A stretch of 64,000 bases of DNA from Oscillospiraceae bacterium (GCA_015066105.1 SVOY01000001.1:394127-458126), one strand, 5' to 3'; positions 8,967-16,447 are shown, numbered from the stretch's first letter. A program made the numbers and translations. The notes: generated from the sequence alone by a model not told the origin.

Positions 8967-9034
8967 GCTTCTTTACAGAAAGATTTTGAGTTTGAAATGT
9001 ATAATTGAAAATACAAATTTTATGCTTTAAAGTC

Positions 9035-9063
9035 TTGAAATAGAATTTAAAATGTGTTATAAT
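9035..9063 (+). promoter_or_regulatory. Sigma-A promoter of the candidate RNA
   Basis: TTGAAA at 9035-9040 and a perfect TATAAT at 9058-9063 are separated by exactly 17 bases. No ORF with a ribosome binding site starts downstream. The expected transcript would begin near 9070 and run to the terminator ending near 9291. Confidence 0.75.
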
Positions 9064-9069
9064 CCACTT

Positions 9070-9291
9070 GCAAAACAGACAAGAATATGTCTCTTGTTAT
9101 CAACCCTGATAACCATTTGATAGCAAACAGCTGTATAGGGAATGCAGTACATAGAATACAAACAATCAAAATAAGACGAGCAATATTTCTTAAGCAACTT
9201 TGTTTAAGATGACATTGGTCTCGGCGAGTGGGAATAAACAGAAAAATACCCGAAAGCCTTGTAAAATCTAGGTTTTCGGGTTAATTTTTTT
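9070..9291 (+). ncRNA. Candidate structured non-coding RNA of about 220 nt
   Basis: The segment lies between a consensus sigma-A promoter and a strong intrinsic terminator, and holds no start codon with a ribosome binding site. It can form several hairpins: AGACA/TGTCT (9077-9081 with 9088-9092), a perfect 7-bp GTTATCA/TGATAAC with a 4-base loop (9096-9113), and TCTTAAGC/GTTTAAGA with a 6-base loop (9188-9209). A stretch of single-strand-like A-rich sequence separates them. The size would fit 6S RNA or another housekeeping-type small RNA, but I could not find the long closing stem expected of 6S RNA, so no family is assigned. It could also be a regulatory RNA of the island. Confidence 0.55.
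9248..9291 (+). terminator. Strong intrinsic terminator of the candidate RNA
   Basis: A 12-bp stem, ACCCGAAAGCCT (9248-9259) with AGGTTTTCGGGT (9270-9281) and one G-T pair, has a 10-base loop and is followed by TAATTTTTTT. Confidence 0.85.
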
Positions 9292-9358
9292 GCTTTTGAG
9301 TACAATTTGAGTTCAAAATTTTGAGGTTGAAAATTCGAGTAGGGGAGAGTTCCTAATT

Positions 9359-9790
9359 TTATTTAGGTATTGCACCTGAACGCTGAAGCTCCATTTCAAT
9401 GGCGTCAATGTAATCTTTCATTTCATTCATAACATCAAGAATAGCTTGCTCATTTGTGTCGCCGTATTTAGCGGCACTTTTTTCATATCCGTAGGTAATT
9501 TTCTCCCACTTTAATATGTCTTTGAAAACGTCATCAGACTTTAACATAAAAGCAAGACTTTGTGCATTTGAATCTGTGCCGTTCACTTTGGCATTAAAGA
9601 ATTGTGAAACAAATGGATTAATGTCAAATGAAACTGTTTCGGGAATTAGTCCGTCATCTTCACCTCGTTCACCTTTGATAATGAGTAGATTTGTTTTTAT
9701 GAGCATAAGGAGCAGTCCCATAAAATCGCCTTTGGTTTCAAGACGGATATTATTATCTATTCCTGATATTGCAAAAGAACTTACACCGGG
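9359..9790 (-). pseudogene. 3' fragment of an unknown gene cut by the RAYT element
   Basis: Reading leftward from about 9790 to a TAA at 9359-9361 gives roughly 143 residues with good coding character (for example DDGLIPETVSFDINPFVSQF and an acidic helical C-terminus ending in SGAIPK). The frame runs upstream directly into the left terminal hairpin of the transposase element at 9795, and no start codon with a ribosome binding site exists before that junction. An internal ATG (about 9721) has only a weak AAAGGCG in front. The simplest reading is a gene that lost its 5' end when the element inserted. A short intact gene starting at the internal ATG is an alternative. The family is not recognised. 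Confidence 0.5.
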
Positions 9791-9794
9791 GGGG

Positions 9795-9817
9795 AGACAG
9801 GGGACGGTTCTCTGTCT
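9795..9817 (+). repeat. REP-like hairpin, left end of RAYT element
   Basis: AGACAG/CTGTCT stem around the invariant GGGGACGGTTCT core. The copy at 10630-10652 is its exact reverse complement. Confidence 0.85.
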
Positions 9818-9864
9818 TGACAAAATGAAAATAATGATATATAATTTGCTTGAGGTGGTAAAAA

Positions 9865-10617
9865 ATGCCAAGACAAGCGAGAAAAAAGAGCTCAAGCGGA
9901 ATATATCACGTAATGCTCAGGGGAATAAACAAACAGCAGATTTTTGAGGATGAAGAAGACTGCGATAAATTCCTTTGGGTTTTGAAAGAAACAAAGGCAG
10001 TAAGTGAATTTAAGTTGTTCGCTTACTGCCTTATGGGTAATCATATACATTTGCTTATAAAAGAAGAAAAAGAGCCTATAGAACAGATTTTCAAGCGCAT
10101 AGGCGGAAAATTTGTTTATTGGTACAATATTAAATACCAACGAGTAGGACATCTTTTTCAGGACAGATTTAAGAGTGAGCCGGTAGAGGATGAATCCTAT
10201 TTATTTGCGGTATTGAGGTACATACATCAGAACCCCGTTAAAGCAAAGCTTTGTAAAAATGTTGAGGATTACGAGTTCAGCAGTTACAGAGAATATACGG
10301 ACAGAAAGTGGATTGTTGACACTGATTTTGTTCTCGACATATTGCCGCTTGATGAATTTACAACGTTCAATCACGAAGAGAGCATGGATAAGTGTTTGGA
10401 AATTGAAGAAAAAGAGGCTGTGCGCTTGACAGACGAACAGGCAAAAGCTATAATTGAATTGTGTTCAGGTTGCAGAAATGTAACCGAATTTCAGGCTTTG
10501 CCAAAGGCAGATCAGGAGAAATTCATAGAAGAATTCAGAAACAAAGGTTTGTCGATAAGACAAATTGTCAGGTTAACAGGAACAAGTAAGGGGTTGGTTG
10601 AGAAATGGCTGAAATGA
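9865..10617 (+). CDS. REP-associated tyrosine transposase (RAYT), Y1/HUH family
   Basis: A 250-residue Y1-type transposase. The N-terminal fold starts with GIYHVMLRGINKQQIFED, followed by the HUH metal-binding motif in GNHIHLLI (about residues 58-65). The probable catalytic Tyr lies in the helix AVLRYIHQNPVKA (about residues 115-127). A C-terminal part of about 60 residues ends in a helix-turn-helix-like RQIVRLTGTSKGLVEKW, which fits the DNA-binding tail seen in some RAYTs. The length is normal for the family. The ATG at 9865 follows GAGGTGG. The enzyme nicks single-stranded DNA at REP-like hairpins, and such hairpins flank this gene. The frame is intact, so the element may be active. Confidence 0.93.
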   Translation: MPRQARKKSSSGIYHVMLRGINKQQIFEDEEDCDKFLWVLKETKAVSEFKLFAYCLMGNHIHLLIKEEKEPIEQIFKRIGGKFVYWYNIKYQRVGHLFQDRFKSEPVEDESYLFAVLRYIHQNPVKAKLCKNVEDYEFSSYREYTDRKWIVDTDFVLDILPLDEFTTFNHEESMDKCLEIEEKEAVRLTDEQAKAIIELCSGCRNVTEFQALPKADQEKFIEEFRNKGLSIRQIVRLTGTSKGLVEKWLK

Positions 10618-10629
10618 TAAAAGCCACGA

Positions 10630-10652
10630 AGACAGAGAACCGTCCCCTGTCT
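10630..10652 (-). repeat. REP-like hairpin, right end of RAYT element
   Basis: Exact reverse complement of the left-end hairpin at 9795-9817, starting 13 bases after the transposase stop codon. Confidence 0.85.
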
Positions 10653-10731
10653 TCCCGGAATTCAAACAGATGCAATCGAATATGAAATAAAATATGATGC
10701 ATATATTTATTGATTGGGTAGGTGATTGTAA

Positions 10732-11199
10732 ATGATTGAATTTAATGGATGCATTTCTGGGAAAGCAAAAAAACATTTTATTAAAAAGTGTCGACGATTT
10801 GTTCAAATATTATTATTTATTGGTATGCTTTTCTTCTGTCCGACAATTTGTTATTTTGCTATCAAAAACAAAAGTAATTTTCTGATAGAATTATTTGCTT
10901 ATTGCTTCATTGGTATGTTTGGAATGACATATATTCCTAAAAGCAAAAAAGAAGAGAAATCATTAACACCTAGGAAAATATTCGTGTCTGATGAAACTAT
11001 TGTTTGTATTGCTGATAAATACACGGAATCTCAATCGATTCATGATGTTAAGAAAATTAAGGATTACGGAGATTTTTACGATTTGATTTTTCCGATTGGT
11101 AGGTATAGTGAAAAATTTATTTGCCAAAAAGAATTGTTATCAAAAGGAACATTAGAAGAATTCGAAGCTTTGTTTGAAGGCAAAATAGAACGGAAATAG
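10732..11199 (+). CDS. Small membrane protein, YcxB-like
   Basis: A 155-residue protein with a basic N-terminus, two hydrophobic segments at about residues 25-44 and 48-64, and a cytoplasmic C-terminal domain. The C-terminal part (TPRKIFVSDETIVCI, then a run ending in FICQKELLSKG) has the pattern of the YcxB-like C-terminal domain, a small PH-like fold of unknown role. The ATG at 10732 has a weak GTAGGTGA site upstream. It stands alone between the RAYT element and a cluster of REP-like hairpins. The design is shared with the proteins at 1249 and 3819. Confidence 0.65.
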   Translation: MIEFNGCISGKAKKHFIKKCRRFVQILLFIGMLFFCPTICYFAIKNKSNFLIELFAYCFIGMFGMTYIPKSKKEEKSLTPRKIFVSDETIVCIADKYTESQSIHDVKKIKDYGDFYDLIFPIGRYSEKFICQKELLSKGTLEEFEALFEGKIERK

Positions 11200-11219
11200 T
11201 AATGATACCTAATGCAGGT

Positions 11220-11244
11220 CAATCAGGGGACGGTTCTCTGATTG
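11220..11244 (+). repeat. REP-like hairpin copy
   Basis: CAATCAG/CTGATTG stem around the same GGGGACGGTTCT core as the RAYT ends. The stem sequence differs from the RAYT ends on both arms at once, so pairing is kept. It lies 21 bases after the YcxB-like gene and may also end its transcript. Confidence 0.8.
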
Positions 11245-11260
11245 ATAAAGAATGATTAAT

Positions 11261-11285
11261 GGGTGGTGGTCGCTCTCCACCACCC
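11261..11285. repeat. GC-rich hairpin, first of a related pair
   Basis: GGGTGGTGG (11261-11269) pairs with CCACCACCC (11277-11285) across a 7-base loop, TCGCTCT. A related hairpin with the same preceding GATTAAT and a similar loop lies at 11360-11384. Confidence 0.7.
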
Positions 11286-11315
11286 ACTCTCCGCTGACGG
11301 TTTAAGAACCTACTA

Positions 11316-11340
11316 AACACAGGGGACGGTACTATGTGTT
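11316..11340 (+). repeat. REP-like hairpin copy
   Basis: AACACA/TGTGTT stem around GGGGACGGTACTA. The stem is again changed on both arms relative to the other copies, and the core keeps GGGGACGGT. Confidence 0.75.
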
Positions 11341-11359
11341 CAGCTGAAGACTGATTAAT

Positions 11360-11384
11360 AGGCGGTGGTTTCTCTCCACCGCCT
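11360..11384. repeat. GC-rich hairpin, second of a related pair
   Basis: AGGCGGTGG (11360-11368) pairs with CCACCGCCT (11376-11384) across a 7-base loop. Two positions differ from the copy at 11261-11285, with both stem arms changed together. Confidence 0.7.
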
Positions 11385-11443
11385 TGCCGCTCACTCCCTC
11401 AGTCAGCTCTGCTGACATCTCCCTTCACATCTGAATAGCATTA

Positions 11444-11474
11444 AGCACAGGGTTAAGTTGCCCTGTGCTTTTTT
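11444..11474 (+). terminator. Intrinsic terminator in a gene-free stretch
   Basis: AGCACAGGG (11444-11452) pairs with CCCTGTGCT (11461-11469) over an 8-base loop and is followed by TTTTTT. The nearest intact gene ends at 11199, so it may be left over from a lost gene. The rest of 11200-11575 is repeats: REP-like hairpins, the GC-rich pair and a GTCAGC/GCTGAC hairpin near 11402-11416. Confidence 0.75.
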
Positions 11475-11498
11475 GCGTGAATTGTTGAATTTAATGAG

Positions 11499-11523
11499 AA
11501 CACAGGGGACGGTTCTGTGTGTT
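11499..11523 (+). repeat. REP-like hairpin copy
   Basis: AACACAG/CTGTGTGTT arms around GGGGACGGTT. It is the fifth copy of this hairpin family within 1.7 kb, counting the two RAYT ends. Confidence 0.75.
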
Positions 11524-11574
11524 GACGAAAATTAAGTTGCTTGCCTCTCCCTTAAGTTAATGACATTGCTCAGC

Positions 11575-11863
11575 GAGGGAGCCAAAAAGCCTTCCTCTTG
11601 GGGAACACAGTGGGATGCTTTGACCGTAACGGATAAGGCAGAACGGAAACTCTTTTATTTGTCAGCTTGTGCACCTCTGGGCCCACACCGATAAGCATTG
11701 AGCCCCAACACTCTGCACTTATTGTGGGCTTTGAGGAAAGGGCGTTATACGTAACCGCACCGGAAGCAAAAATGCGGTCAAAGCTTGGTGTATCGGCATC
11801 CCTGAACCAGGCACCCGCTCCGTCAACACCGATAACTATTACGTGTGAATATTTTCGTGACAT
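11575..11863 (-). pseudogene. Truncated alkaline phosphatase / type I phosphodiesterase-like gene
   Basis: A minus-strand frame of about 95 residues begins at an ATG (11863) with GGAG upstream. It shows VIVIGVDGAGAW with the metal-site Asp, then TPSFDRIFASGAVTYNAL, the nucleophile-region motif SSKPTISAECWGSML, and GVGPEVHKLTN. Members of this superfamily are normally several hundred residues long. Here the match fades around 11600 and the frame ends at 11570 inside repeat-like sequence. The gene has lost its 3' part and probably marks the rearranged edge of the AT-rich island. Confidence 0.8.
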
Positions 11864-11981
11864 AATTATCATCTCCGCCATTAAACAATAACTTACATAC
11901 AGACTAACATATAAAAGCCGGGATTCAATGCATTGCTTAAAAATAATCGTTTTTAACAGAATTTATTTTCTGGTGCTGCTA

Positions 11982-12011
11982 TTGTAAATTGTTTTGCTTA
12001 TGTGATAAAAT
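11982..12011 (+). promoter_or_regulatory. Probable promoter of the rhamnosidase gene
   Basis: TTGTAA (11982-11987) and TAAAAT (12006-12011) are 18 bases apart, 38 bases before the start codon. Confidence 0.5.
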
Positions 12012-12048
12012 ATGAATATATCAAAAGCACTTGTTAAGGGGTGATTTA

Positions 12049-14169
12049 ATGTTAAAGGCTAACTGGATTCTTCCCGGCTATAAAATGAGCAAGGTCTGTC
12101 CTCTTTTCAGAAAAGATTTTTCTGTAAATAAGGATGTTGCATCGGCTACCTTATACGTAACCGCCCGTGGCGTATATGAAGCAACACTTAACGGTCAGCG
12201 TGCAGGAGATTTCATTATGGCTCCCGGCTGGACCTCTTATCACAACCGTCTGCAGGTGCAGGCTTATGATGTAACCAATCTTTTGCAGAAAGAAAATACC
12301 ATGCTTATTCACCTTGCTGAGGGTTGGTTCCGGCGGCTCAAAGACCCCAAGCCCAAGGCAGTTATAGCTGAATTGCGCATAAGCTATACTGACGGCACCG
12401 TGCAGAGCATAGGCACTGATGAAAGCTGGCTCGTTGCAAAAAGCAATCTGCGATTCTGCCATTTATATGACGGAATAAAGTATAACGCTGCCCGTACACC
12501 TGTTTTTAAATATAAAGCAAAAACCGCGGAAGATAACTCTCAGGCACTGCTGATATCCCAGGAGGGTGAAACCGTAAAAGAACAGGAGCGGCTTGCCGTA
12601 AAGGATATTATCATCACTCCTAAGGGCGAAACCGTGCTTGATTTCGGTCAGAATATGACCGGCTACCTCGAATTCACCGTAGAGGCAAAAAAGGGAGACA
12701 AGGTATCCTTTTCGTTTGCAGAAATTCTTGATAAAGATGGAAACTTCTACAACAAAAATTACCGTAAAGCTAAAGCAATTTACAAATACACCTGCAAAGA
12801 CGGCTTGCAGACCTATAAGCCTAATCTGACATTTTACGGCTTCAGATATGTGCGGGTGGATTCTTATCCTGCCGAAATCAAGGGTGAAAGCTTTACCGCC
12901 ATTGTTCTTCACAGCGATATGAAGCGTACCGGATATATCGAAAGCTCCGACCCTATGCTCAATCAGCTGTTCAGCAACATAATATGGGGTCAAAAGGGTA
13001 ATTTCCTTGACATTCCAACCGACTGCCCTCAACGTGATGAAAGATTAGGGTGGACAGGGGATGCACAGGTGTTTGTCCGTACGGCAAGCTACAACTATGA
13101 TGTGCTGAAATTTTTCAAAAAATGGCTTAATGATATGAAGGCGGAGCAATATGAAGATGGCGGTGTGCCCGATTTTATTCCGTCAATATATCCCCGTAAA
13201 CCGAAATTCAGTACAGCCTGGGCTGATGCAGTTGCAATTTGTCCTTGGCAGTGTTATCTCACTTACGGTGACAAGGAAATATTGGAAAATCTTTTTGAGC
13301 CTGTTTGCAAATGGGTGGATTATATATCGCACAAAACAACAAAACCGAATTTGTGGCTTGGCGGTAACCACTATGCGGATTGGCTGGAGCTCGGCGGAAA
13401 ATACGGAGAGTTCAAAGGGCCGACACGTGATGATATTGTTGCTTCTGCTTATTATTCGGGCACGGTAAACATACTTGTTAAAATGGGCAAGGTGCTCGGC
13501 AGGGATGTTTCGGAATATGAAGAGCTTCACAAAAATATCCGCGCCGCGTTTATTGAGGAGTTTCGGGATGATTTCAGAACTCAGACCGAGCATATAATGG
13601 CACTTCAGTTTGAGCTTACGGACAAGCCTCAGACTGTTGCGGATTCTCTTGCAACGCTCATACATAAGCAGGGCGATATGATACAGACGGGCTTTGTCGG
13701 CACACCCTATATACTGCATGTGTTATCCCGTTACGGCCACACCGAGCTTGCATACACACTGCTTTTGAAAAAAGACTATCCTTCGTGGCTTTATCCTGTC
13801 AGCAAGGGTGCCACAACCGTTTGGGAGCATTGGGACGGCATTAAGCCCAACGGTGATATATGGCCTGCAAAAATGAACTCGTTTAATCACTACGCATACG
13901 GTGCGGTAGGTGACTGGATGTACGGCGTTATGGCAGGCATCAACACAGTTGAGGATGCACCGGGCTTTGCAAAGGTTCATTTTGCACCCACTCCCGACAG
14001 CCGCCTTGATTGGTTCAGGGCTGAAATCGATACCACCAACGGAAAGGTTTCTTCCCGTTGGTGGCACGAAAACGGCAAGGTACATTATGAAATCAGCACG
14101 CCCGTTGAAGCTGTTGCAGTTATTGAAGGAAAGACACATAAGCTTTCTCCCGGCACACATATTTTTTGA
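12049..14169 (+). CDS. Alpha-L-rhamnosidase, GH78
   Basis: A 706-residue hydrolase that releases terminal L-rhamnose from plant glycosides or pectin side chains. The N-terminal part (about 1-270) has the beta-sandwich domains of the family (ATLYVTARGVYEATLNG; then the concanavalin-like VLDFGQNMTGYLEF near residue 200). The catalytic (alpha/alpha)6 barrel begins near 300 and includes DCPQRDERLGWTGD near residue 323, which holds the general acid Glu, and VWEHWDG near 590, which holds the probable base Glu. No signal peptide is visible, so it acts inside the cell on imported glycosides. ATG 12049 has AAGGGG 7 bases upstream; an earlier in-frame TTG at 12031 lies before this site and is rejected. 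It is a single-gene unit with hairpins after the stop. Confidence 0.93.
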   Translation: MLKANWILPGYKMSKVCPLFRKDFSVNKDVASATLYVTARGVYEATLNGQRAGDFIMAPGWTSYHNRLQVQAYDVTNLLQKENTMLIHLAEGWFRRLKDPKPKAVIAELRISYTDGTVQSIGTDESWLVAKSNLRFCHLYDGIKYNAARTPVFKYKAKTAEDNSQALLISQEGETVKEQERLAVKDIIITPKGETVLDFGQNMTGYLEFTVEAKKGDKVSFSFAEILDKDGNFYNKNYRKAKAIYKYTCKDGLQTYKPNLTFYGFRYVRVDSYPAEIKGESFTAIVLHSDMKRTGYIESSDPMLNQLFSNIIWGQKGNFLDIPTDCPQRDERLGWTGDAQVFVRTASYNYDVLKFFKKWLNDMKAEQYEDGGVPDFIPSIYPRKPKFSTAWADAVAICPWQCYLTYGDKEILENLFEPVCKWVDYISHKTTKPNLWLGGNHYADWLELGGKYGEFKGPTRDDIVASAYYSGTVNILVKMGKVLGRDVSEYEELHKNIRAAFIEEFRDDFRTQTEHIMALQFELTDKPQTVADSLATLIHKQGDMIQTGFVGTPYILHVLSRYGHTELAYTLLLKKDYPSWLYPVSKGATTVWEHWDGIKPNGDIWPAKMNSFNHYAYGAVGDWMYGVMAGINTVEDAPGFAKVHFAPTPDSRLDWFRAEIDTTNGKVSSRWWHENGKVHYEISTPVEAVAVIEGKTHKLSPGTHIF

Positions 14170-14203
14170 TTGGTTTGCTGTGTGATGTGACAAGCTGAAT
14201 ATG

Positions 14204-14233
14204 AAGGTCAAGAGAAGGGGAATTCTTGACCTT
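14204..14233 (+). terminator. Hairpin after the rhamnosidase gene
   Basis: A perfect 10-bp stem AAGGTCAAGA/TCTTGACCTT with a 10-base loop. No T-tract follows, so it may stabilise the 3' end rather than terminate. Confidence 0.5.
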
Positions 14234-14301
14234 GTAACGGAAAGGTATAATTTAATATTAAGATAATTTGTTGAAATCTGTCTCAATTTTCAACCCCGCA
14301 A

Positions 14302-14342
14302 CGCACAGGGCTCGGCTCACTTGCCGCCCTGTGTGTTTTTTA
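14302..14342 (+). terminator. Intrinsic terminator
   Basis: CGCACAGGGC (14302-14311) pairs with GCCCTGTGTG (14326-14335) and is followed by TTTTT. It closes the rhamnosidase unit before the sigma-factor promoter. Confidence 0.75.
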
Positions 14343-14375
14343 TTACGCTTAAATAAAGAACATACACCGCATTTA

Positions 14376-14404
14376 TTGACAATTTTTTCAAAATATGTTA
14401 TAAA
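14376..14404 (+). promoter_or_regulatory. Promoter of the sigma-factor operon
   Basis: TTGACA (14376-14381) and TATAAA (14399-14404) with a 17-base spacer stand 47 bases before the ATG. This is a vegetative type; no second ECF-type promoter was recognised. Confidence 0.7.
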
Positions 14405-14450
14405 TTATTTATTGATTTTTTTAAGAAAAATTAATAAGGGGAGTGAGAAG

Positions 14451-14966
14451 ATGCTCAATCAGGAAGAGCTGGCGGAGTTCAGCAAACAGCACTATCCTAT
14501 GATTTTGAAATATTGCAGTAAACGTCTCAGCAATTCTGAAGACGCAAAAGATTTAACCCAAGAGGTTTTTCTTGTATTTACGCAGAAATGTCACCTAATT
14601 GAAGAGGAGCACGTTGTTCCATGGCTGTTTGCTACGGCTCATAAGATGCTTCTCCGGGAGTATAAAAAGCATGCACAAAACAGCGGCAGAAGCTTCTCAT
14701 ATAACGAAAGCGTTGACGAGCTTGCTAAGAAAATCAAAGTTATTGAAGATGACATAATTGATTACTACAGTGAAAAATATGTGGATGAAATATACAGCCG
14801 TTTGACCCCGTCGGAAAAGAAAATGTTTGATTTGTTCAGCGACGGCACAATCAAAACGGGAGAAATTGCAAAAATTGTTGATATTGAGCCTCACGCTTGT
14901 TCAATGCGTAAAAAGCGGCTGAAAGAGAAATGCCGTGATATAATGGAAGAAATTATATTTATTTAA
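14451..14966 (+). CDS. ECF-type RNA polymerase sigma factor (sigma-70 family)
   Basis: A 171-residue protein. Region 2 is visible at about residues 10-75 (YPMILKYCSKRLSNSEDAKDLTQEVFLVFTQK, then WLFATAHKMLLREYKK). Region 4 is a C-terminal helix-turn-helix at about 115-165 (LTPSEKKMFDLFSDG, then GEIAKIVDIEPHACSMRKKRLKEK). The ATG at 14451 follows GGGGAGTGAG; the upstream extension of the frame contains the terminator and promoter and is rejected. The next gene encodes a single-pass membrane protein with a cytoplasmic N-terminus, a common sigma/anti-sigma arrangement, so this factor is probably held inactive at the membrane until a signal arrives. Its target promoters are unknown. Confidence 0.88.
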   Translation: MLNQEELAEFSKQHYPMILKYCSKRLSNSEDAKDLTQEVFLVFTQKCHLIEEEHVVPWLFATAHKMLLREYKKHAQNSGRSFSYNESVDELAKKIKVIEDDIIDYYSEKYVDEIYSRLTPSEKKMFDLFSDGTIKTGEIAKIVDIEPHACSMRKKRLKEKCRDIMEEIIFI

Positions 14967-15046
14967 AAATTTTTTTGTTACGTTTTCGCTTTTCGGTAAT
15001 ATATATGGCGAAGAGCGAAACTTACCAAAAGGAAGGGTGGTCTGTT

Positions 15047-15889
15047 TTGGAAGACGAAAACAAGGTTTTCGGTCCTTCGACCGAGAACAATGATGATTTA
15101 CAGGACGAAATTTGGTTCAGCAAAAGCAATATAGAAACAAAAAAGGCTAAGCTTGATAAGTCAGCGAAGGATTTCACTGAATTTATGACGGAATATATAT
15201 CTGACGTTGAGGATATTCCTCAGGAGGATGTTGACCGCGGGGTTGCTGAAATCCTTAAAAAGGCATTCCCTGCCGATACACAGGCCGAAACCAAGGCAAC
15301 GAAAAAGACAAGTAAGATTACGCTTAAGGTGCTCTTCATTGCGGCGTTGCTTTCAGCGATTGTTTTTTCAACCATCTGTGTTGTGGGCAAAAGCAACAAT
15401 ATAAGCATTGAAAACGGTTTTGTTACTTTTGCTAAGGATGCAGTGAAAATAGTATTTTTTGATAAAGACAATGAAGCTTTTATTGATGTAAAAACGCTGG
15501 CAGAGGATTTGGCTTTTCACGGATATGAAGATATTTTGTTGCCTCAGAAGCTTTGTAATTACAAAGTAAGTGTACCAGAGTATTACTATGATTCTGATGT
15601 CACAGAGACAAATGATTTCGTTGTTTTTGAGCTTAGTAATAACACATCTTCGTATGTTTTCAAAATAGAAAAATCAATTTCAGATGAGTTGATAAGCAAT
15701 TATTTTTCTGAATTGGATGATGCTGAAAATATTGTAGTTGACGGCATTGATATATATGTTTTTGAATATGAAGGTGGAACTTCATCTGTTTATTTTGTTG
15801 ATAATAATTATACTTATTTTATTCAGTCTGATGTTACGATGTCTGAAATGATAAATGTTGCACAAACAATAATAAAAGCGGAGGAATAA
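15047..15889 (+). CDS. Single-pass membrane protein, putative anti-sigma factor
   Basis: A 280-residue protein. A TTG start at 15047 is chosen because AAGGAAGGGTGG lies directly upstream; the ATG at 15005 has no ribosome binding site. About 85 acidic, helical residues (cytoplasmic) precede one membrane segment (VLFIAALLSAIVFSTICVV, roughly residues 92-112). The outer domain of about 165 residues resembles the DUF4367-type domains found on Firmicute anti-sigma-like proteins. It follows an ECF sigma gene by 80 bases, so a role as its membrane anchor or sensor is likely, though no zinc anti-sigma motif (H-x3-C-x2-C) is present. Confidence 0.65.
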   Translation: MEDENKVFGPSTENNDDLQDEIWFSKSNIETKKAKLDKSAKDFTEFMTEYISDVEDIPQEDVDRGVAEILKKAFPADTQAETKATKKTSKITLKVLFIAALLSAIVFSTICVVGKSNNISIENGFVTFAKDAVKIVFFDKDNEAFIDVKTLAEDLAFHGYEDILLPQKLCNYKVSVPEYYYDSDVTETNDFVVFELSNNTSSYVFKIEKSISDELISNYFSELDDAENIVVDGIDIYVFEYEGGTSSVYFVDNNYTYFIQSDVTMSEMINVAQTIIKAEE

Positions 15890-15892
15890 TCG

Positions 15893-16369
15893 GTGAAAAA
15901 ATTATTTTCGTTGTTACTGTGTGTTGTGGTTTTGATTACATGTTGCGTTTGTCAGTCAGGGGCTGTAGATGAAAAAGTGTTTATCCCGGACACTTTAAAT
16001 TATTCATTAACCGAGCCTGTTTATTCGCAGGGAGAAGGCAGAGCAACCGGTTTAATTCTGGCCTATGGTATGCTTCTTTCTGTCTCTGGCAATACACTTA
16101 GACTTCAAGCCGAAACAAATTGTTTAGCAAGTGTTGTTAAATGTGGATTTAAAGATTTTACCCTTCAAAGAAAAAAATTAACAAGCACTGTGTGGTCTAA
16201 TTATTATGAATATGGTGACATCTTTTTTGATACATTTGCAGCAAATGTAAACACTACCCTTAATGTTTCTTCGGGTTATCAGTACAGAATTAGCTGTAAG
16301 CACTATGCTAAAAAGAGTTTACTTGTAACACAAAATATAAGTAACACATCAAACGTAGTAATTGTATAA
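15893..16369 (+). CDS. Secreted protein of unknown function (DUF6147-like)
   Basis: A 158-residue protein with a GTG start at 15893, GGAGG about 9 bases upstream, and a signal peptide (MKKLFSLLLCVVVLITCCV, probable cleavage near residue 24; a lipobox-like Cys is possible). The mature part is beta-rich, with the pattern GEGRATGLI, then KCGFKDFTLQRK and a C-terminal GYQYRISCKHYAKKS. This recalls the DUF6147 family of small exported clostridial proteins; that assignment is from memory of the pattern. It is the third gene of the sigma/anti-sigma unit with only 3 bases between genes, so it may be part of the sensed or controlled envelope function. Confidence 0.65.
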   Translation: MKKLFSLLLCVVVLITCCVCQSGAVDEKVFIPDTLNYSLTEPVYSQGEGRATGLILAYGMLLSVSGNTLRLQAETNCLASVVKCGFKDFTLQRKKLTSTVWSNYYEYGDIFFDTFAANVNTTLNVSSGYQYRISCKHYAKKSLLVTQNISNTSNVVIV

Positions 16370-16391
16370 ATAATATTCTTTCCACCCACAT

Positions 16392-16430
16392 CAGGGCTGT
16401 TGTGCAAAGGCGCAATAGCCCTGTTCTTCT
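16392..16430 (+). terminator. Terminator of the sigma-factor operon
   Basis: CAGGGCT (16392-16398) and AGCCCTG (16417-16423) enclose an inner GTGC/GCGC pairing and are followed by TTCTTCT. Confidence 0.65.
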
Positions 16431-16447
16431 GTTGTGTAAATATTTTA

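Larger units (their letters stand above)
9795..10652 (+). mobile_element. RAYT (REP-associated tyrosine transposase) element
   Basis: A HUH transposase gene is bounded on both sides by the same REP-like hairpin in opposite orientation: AGACAG-GGGACGGTTCT-CTGTCT at 9795-9817 and its exact reverse complement at 10630-10652. Each end also folds on itself through the AGACAG/CTGTCT stem. A CCGGG stretch lies just outside both ends. Three related hairpins occur within the next 900 bases. This is the organisation known for RAYT loci and their dispersed REP sequences. Confidence 0.82.

Noticed and set aside
9070..9247. Assignment of the candidate RNA to 6S RNA
   Set aside because: The ends do not form a clear long closing stem, so the family name would be a guess.
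9516..9947. A 143-residue + strand frame across the RAYT left end
   Set aside because: It runs antisense to the truncated minus-strand gene and through the REP hairpin into the transposase start, and has no ribosome binding site. It is a shadow frame.
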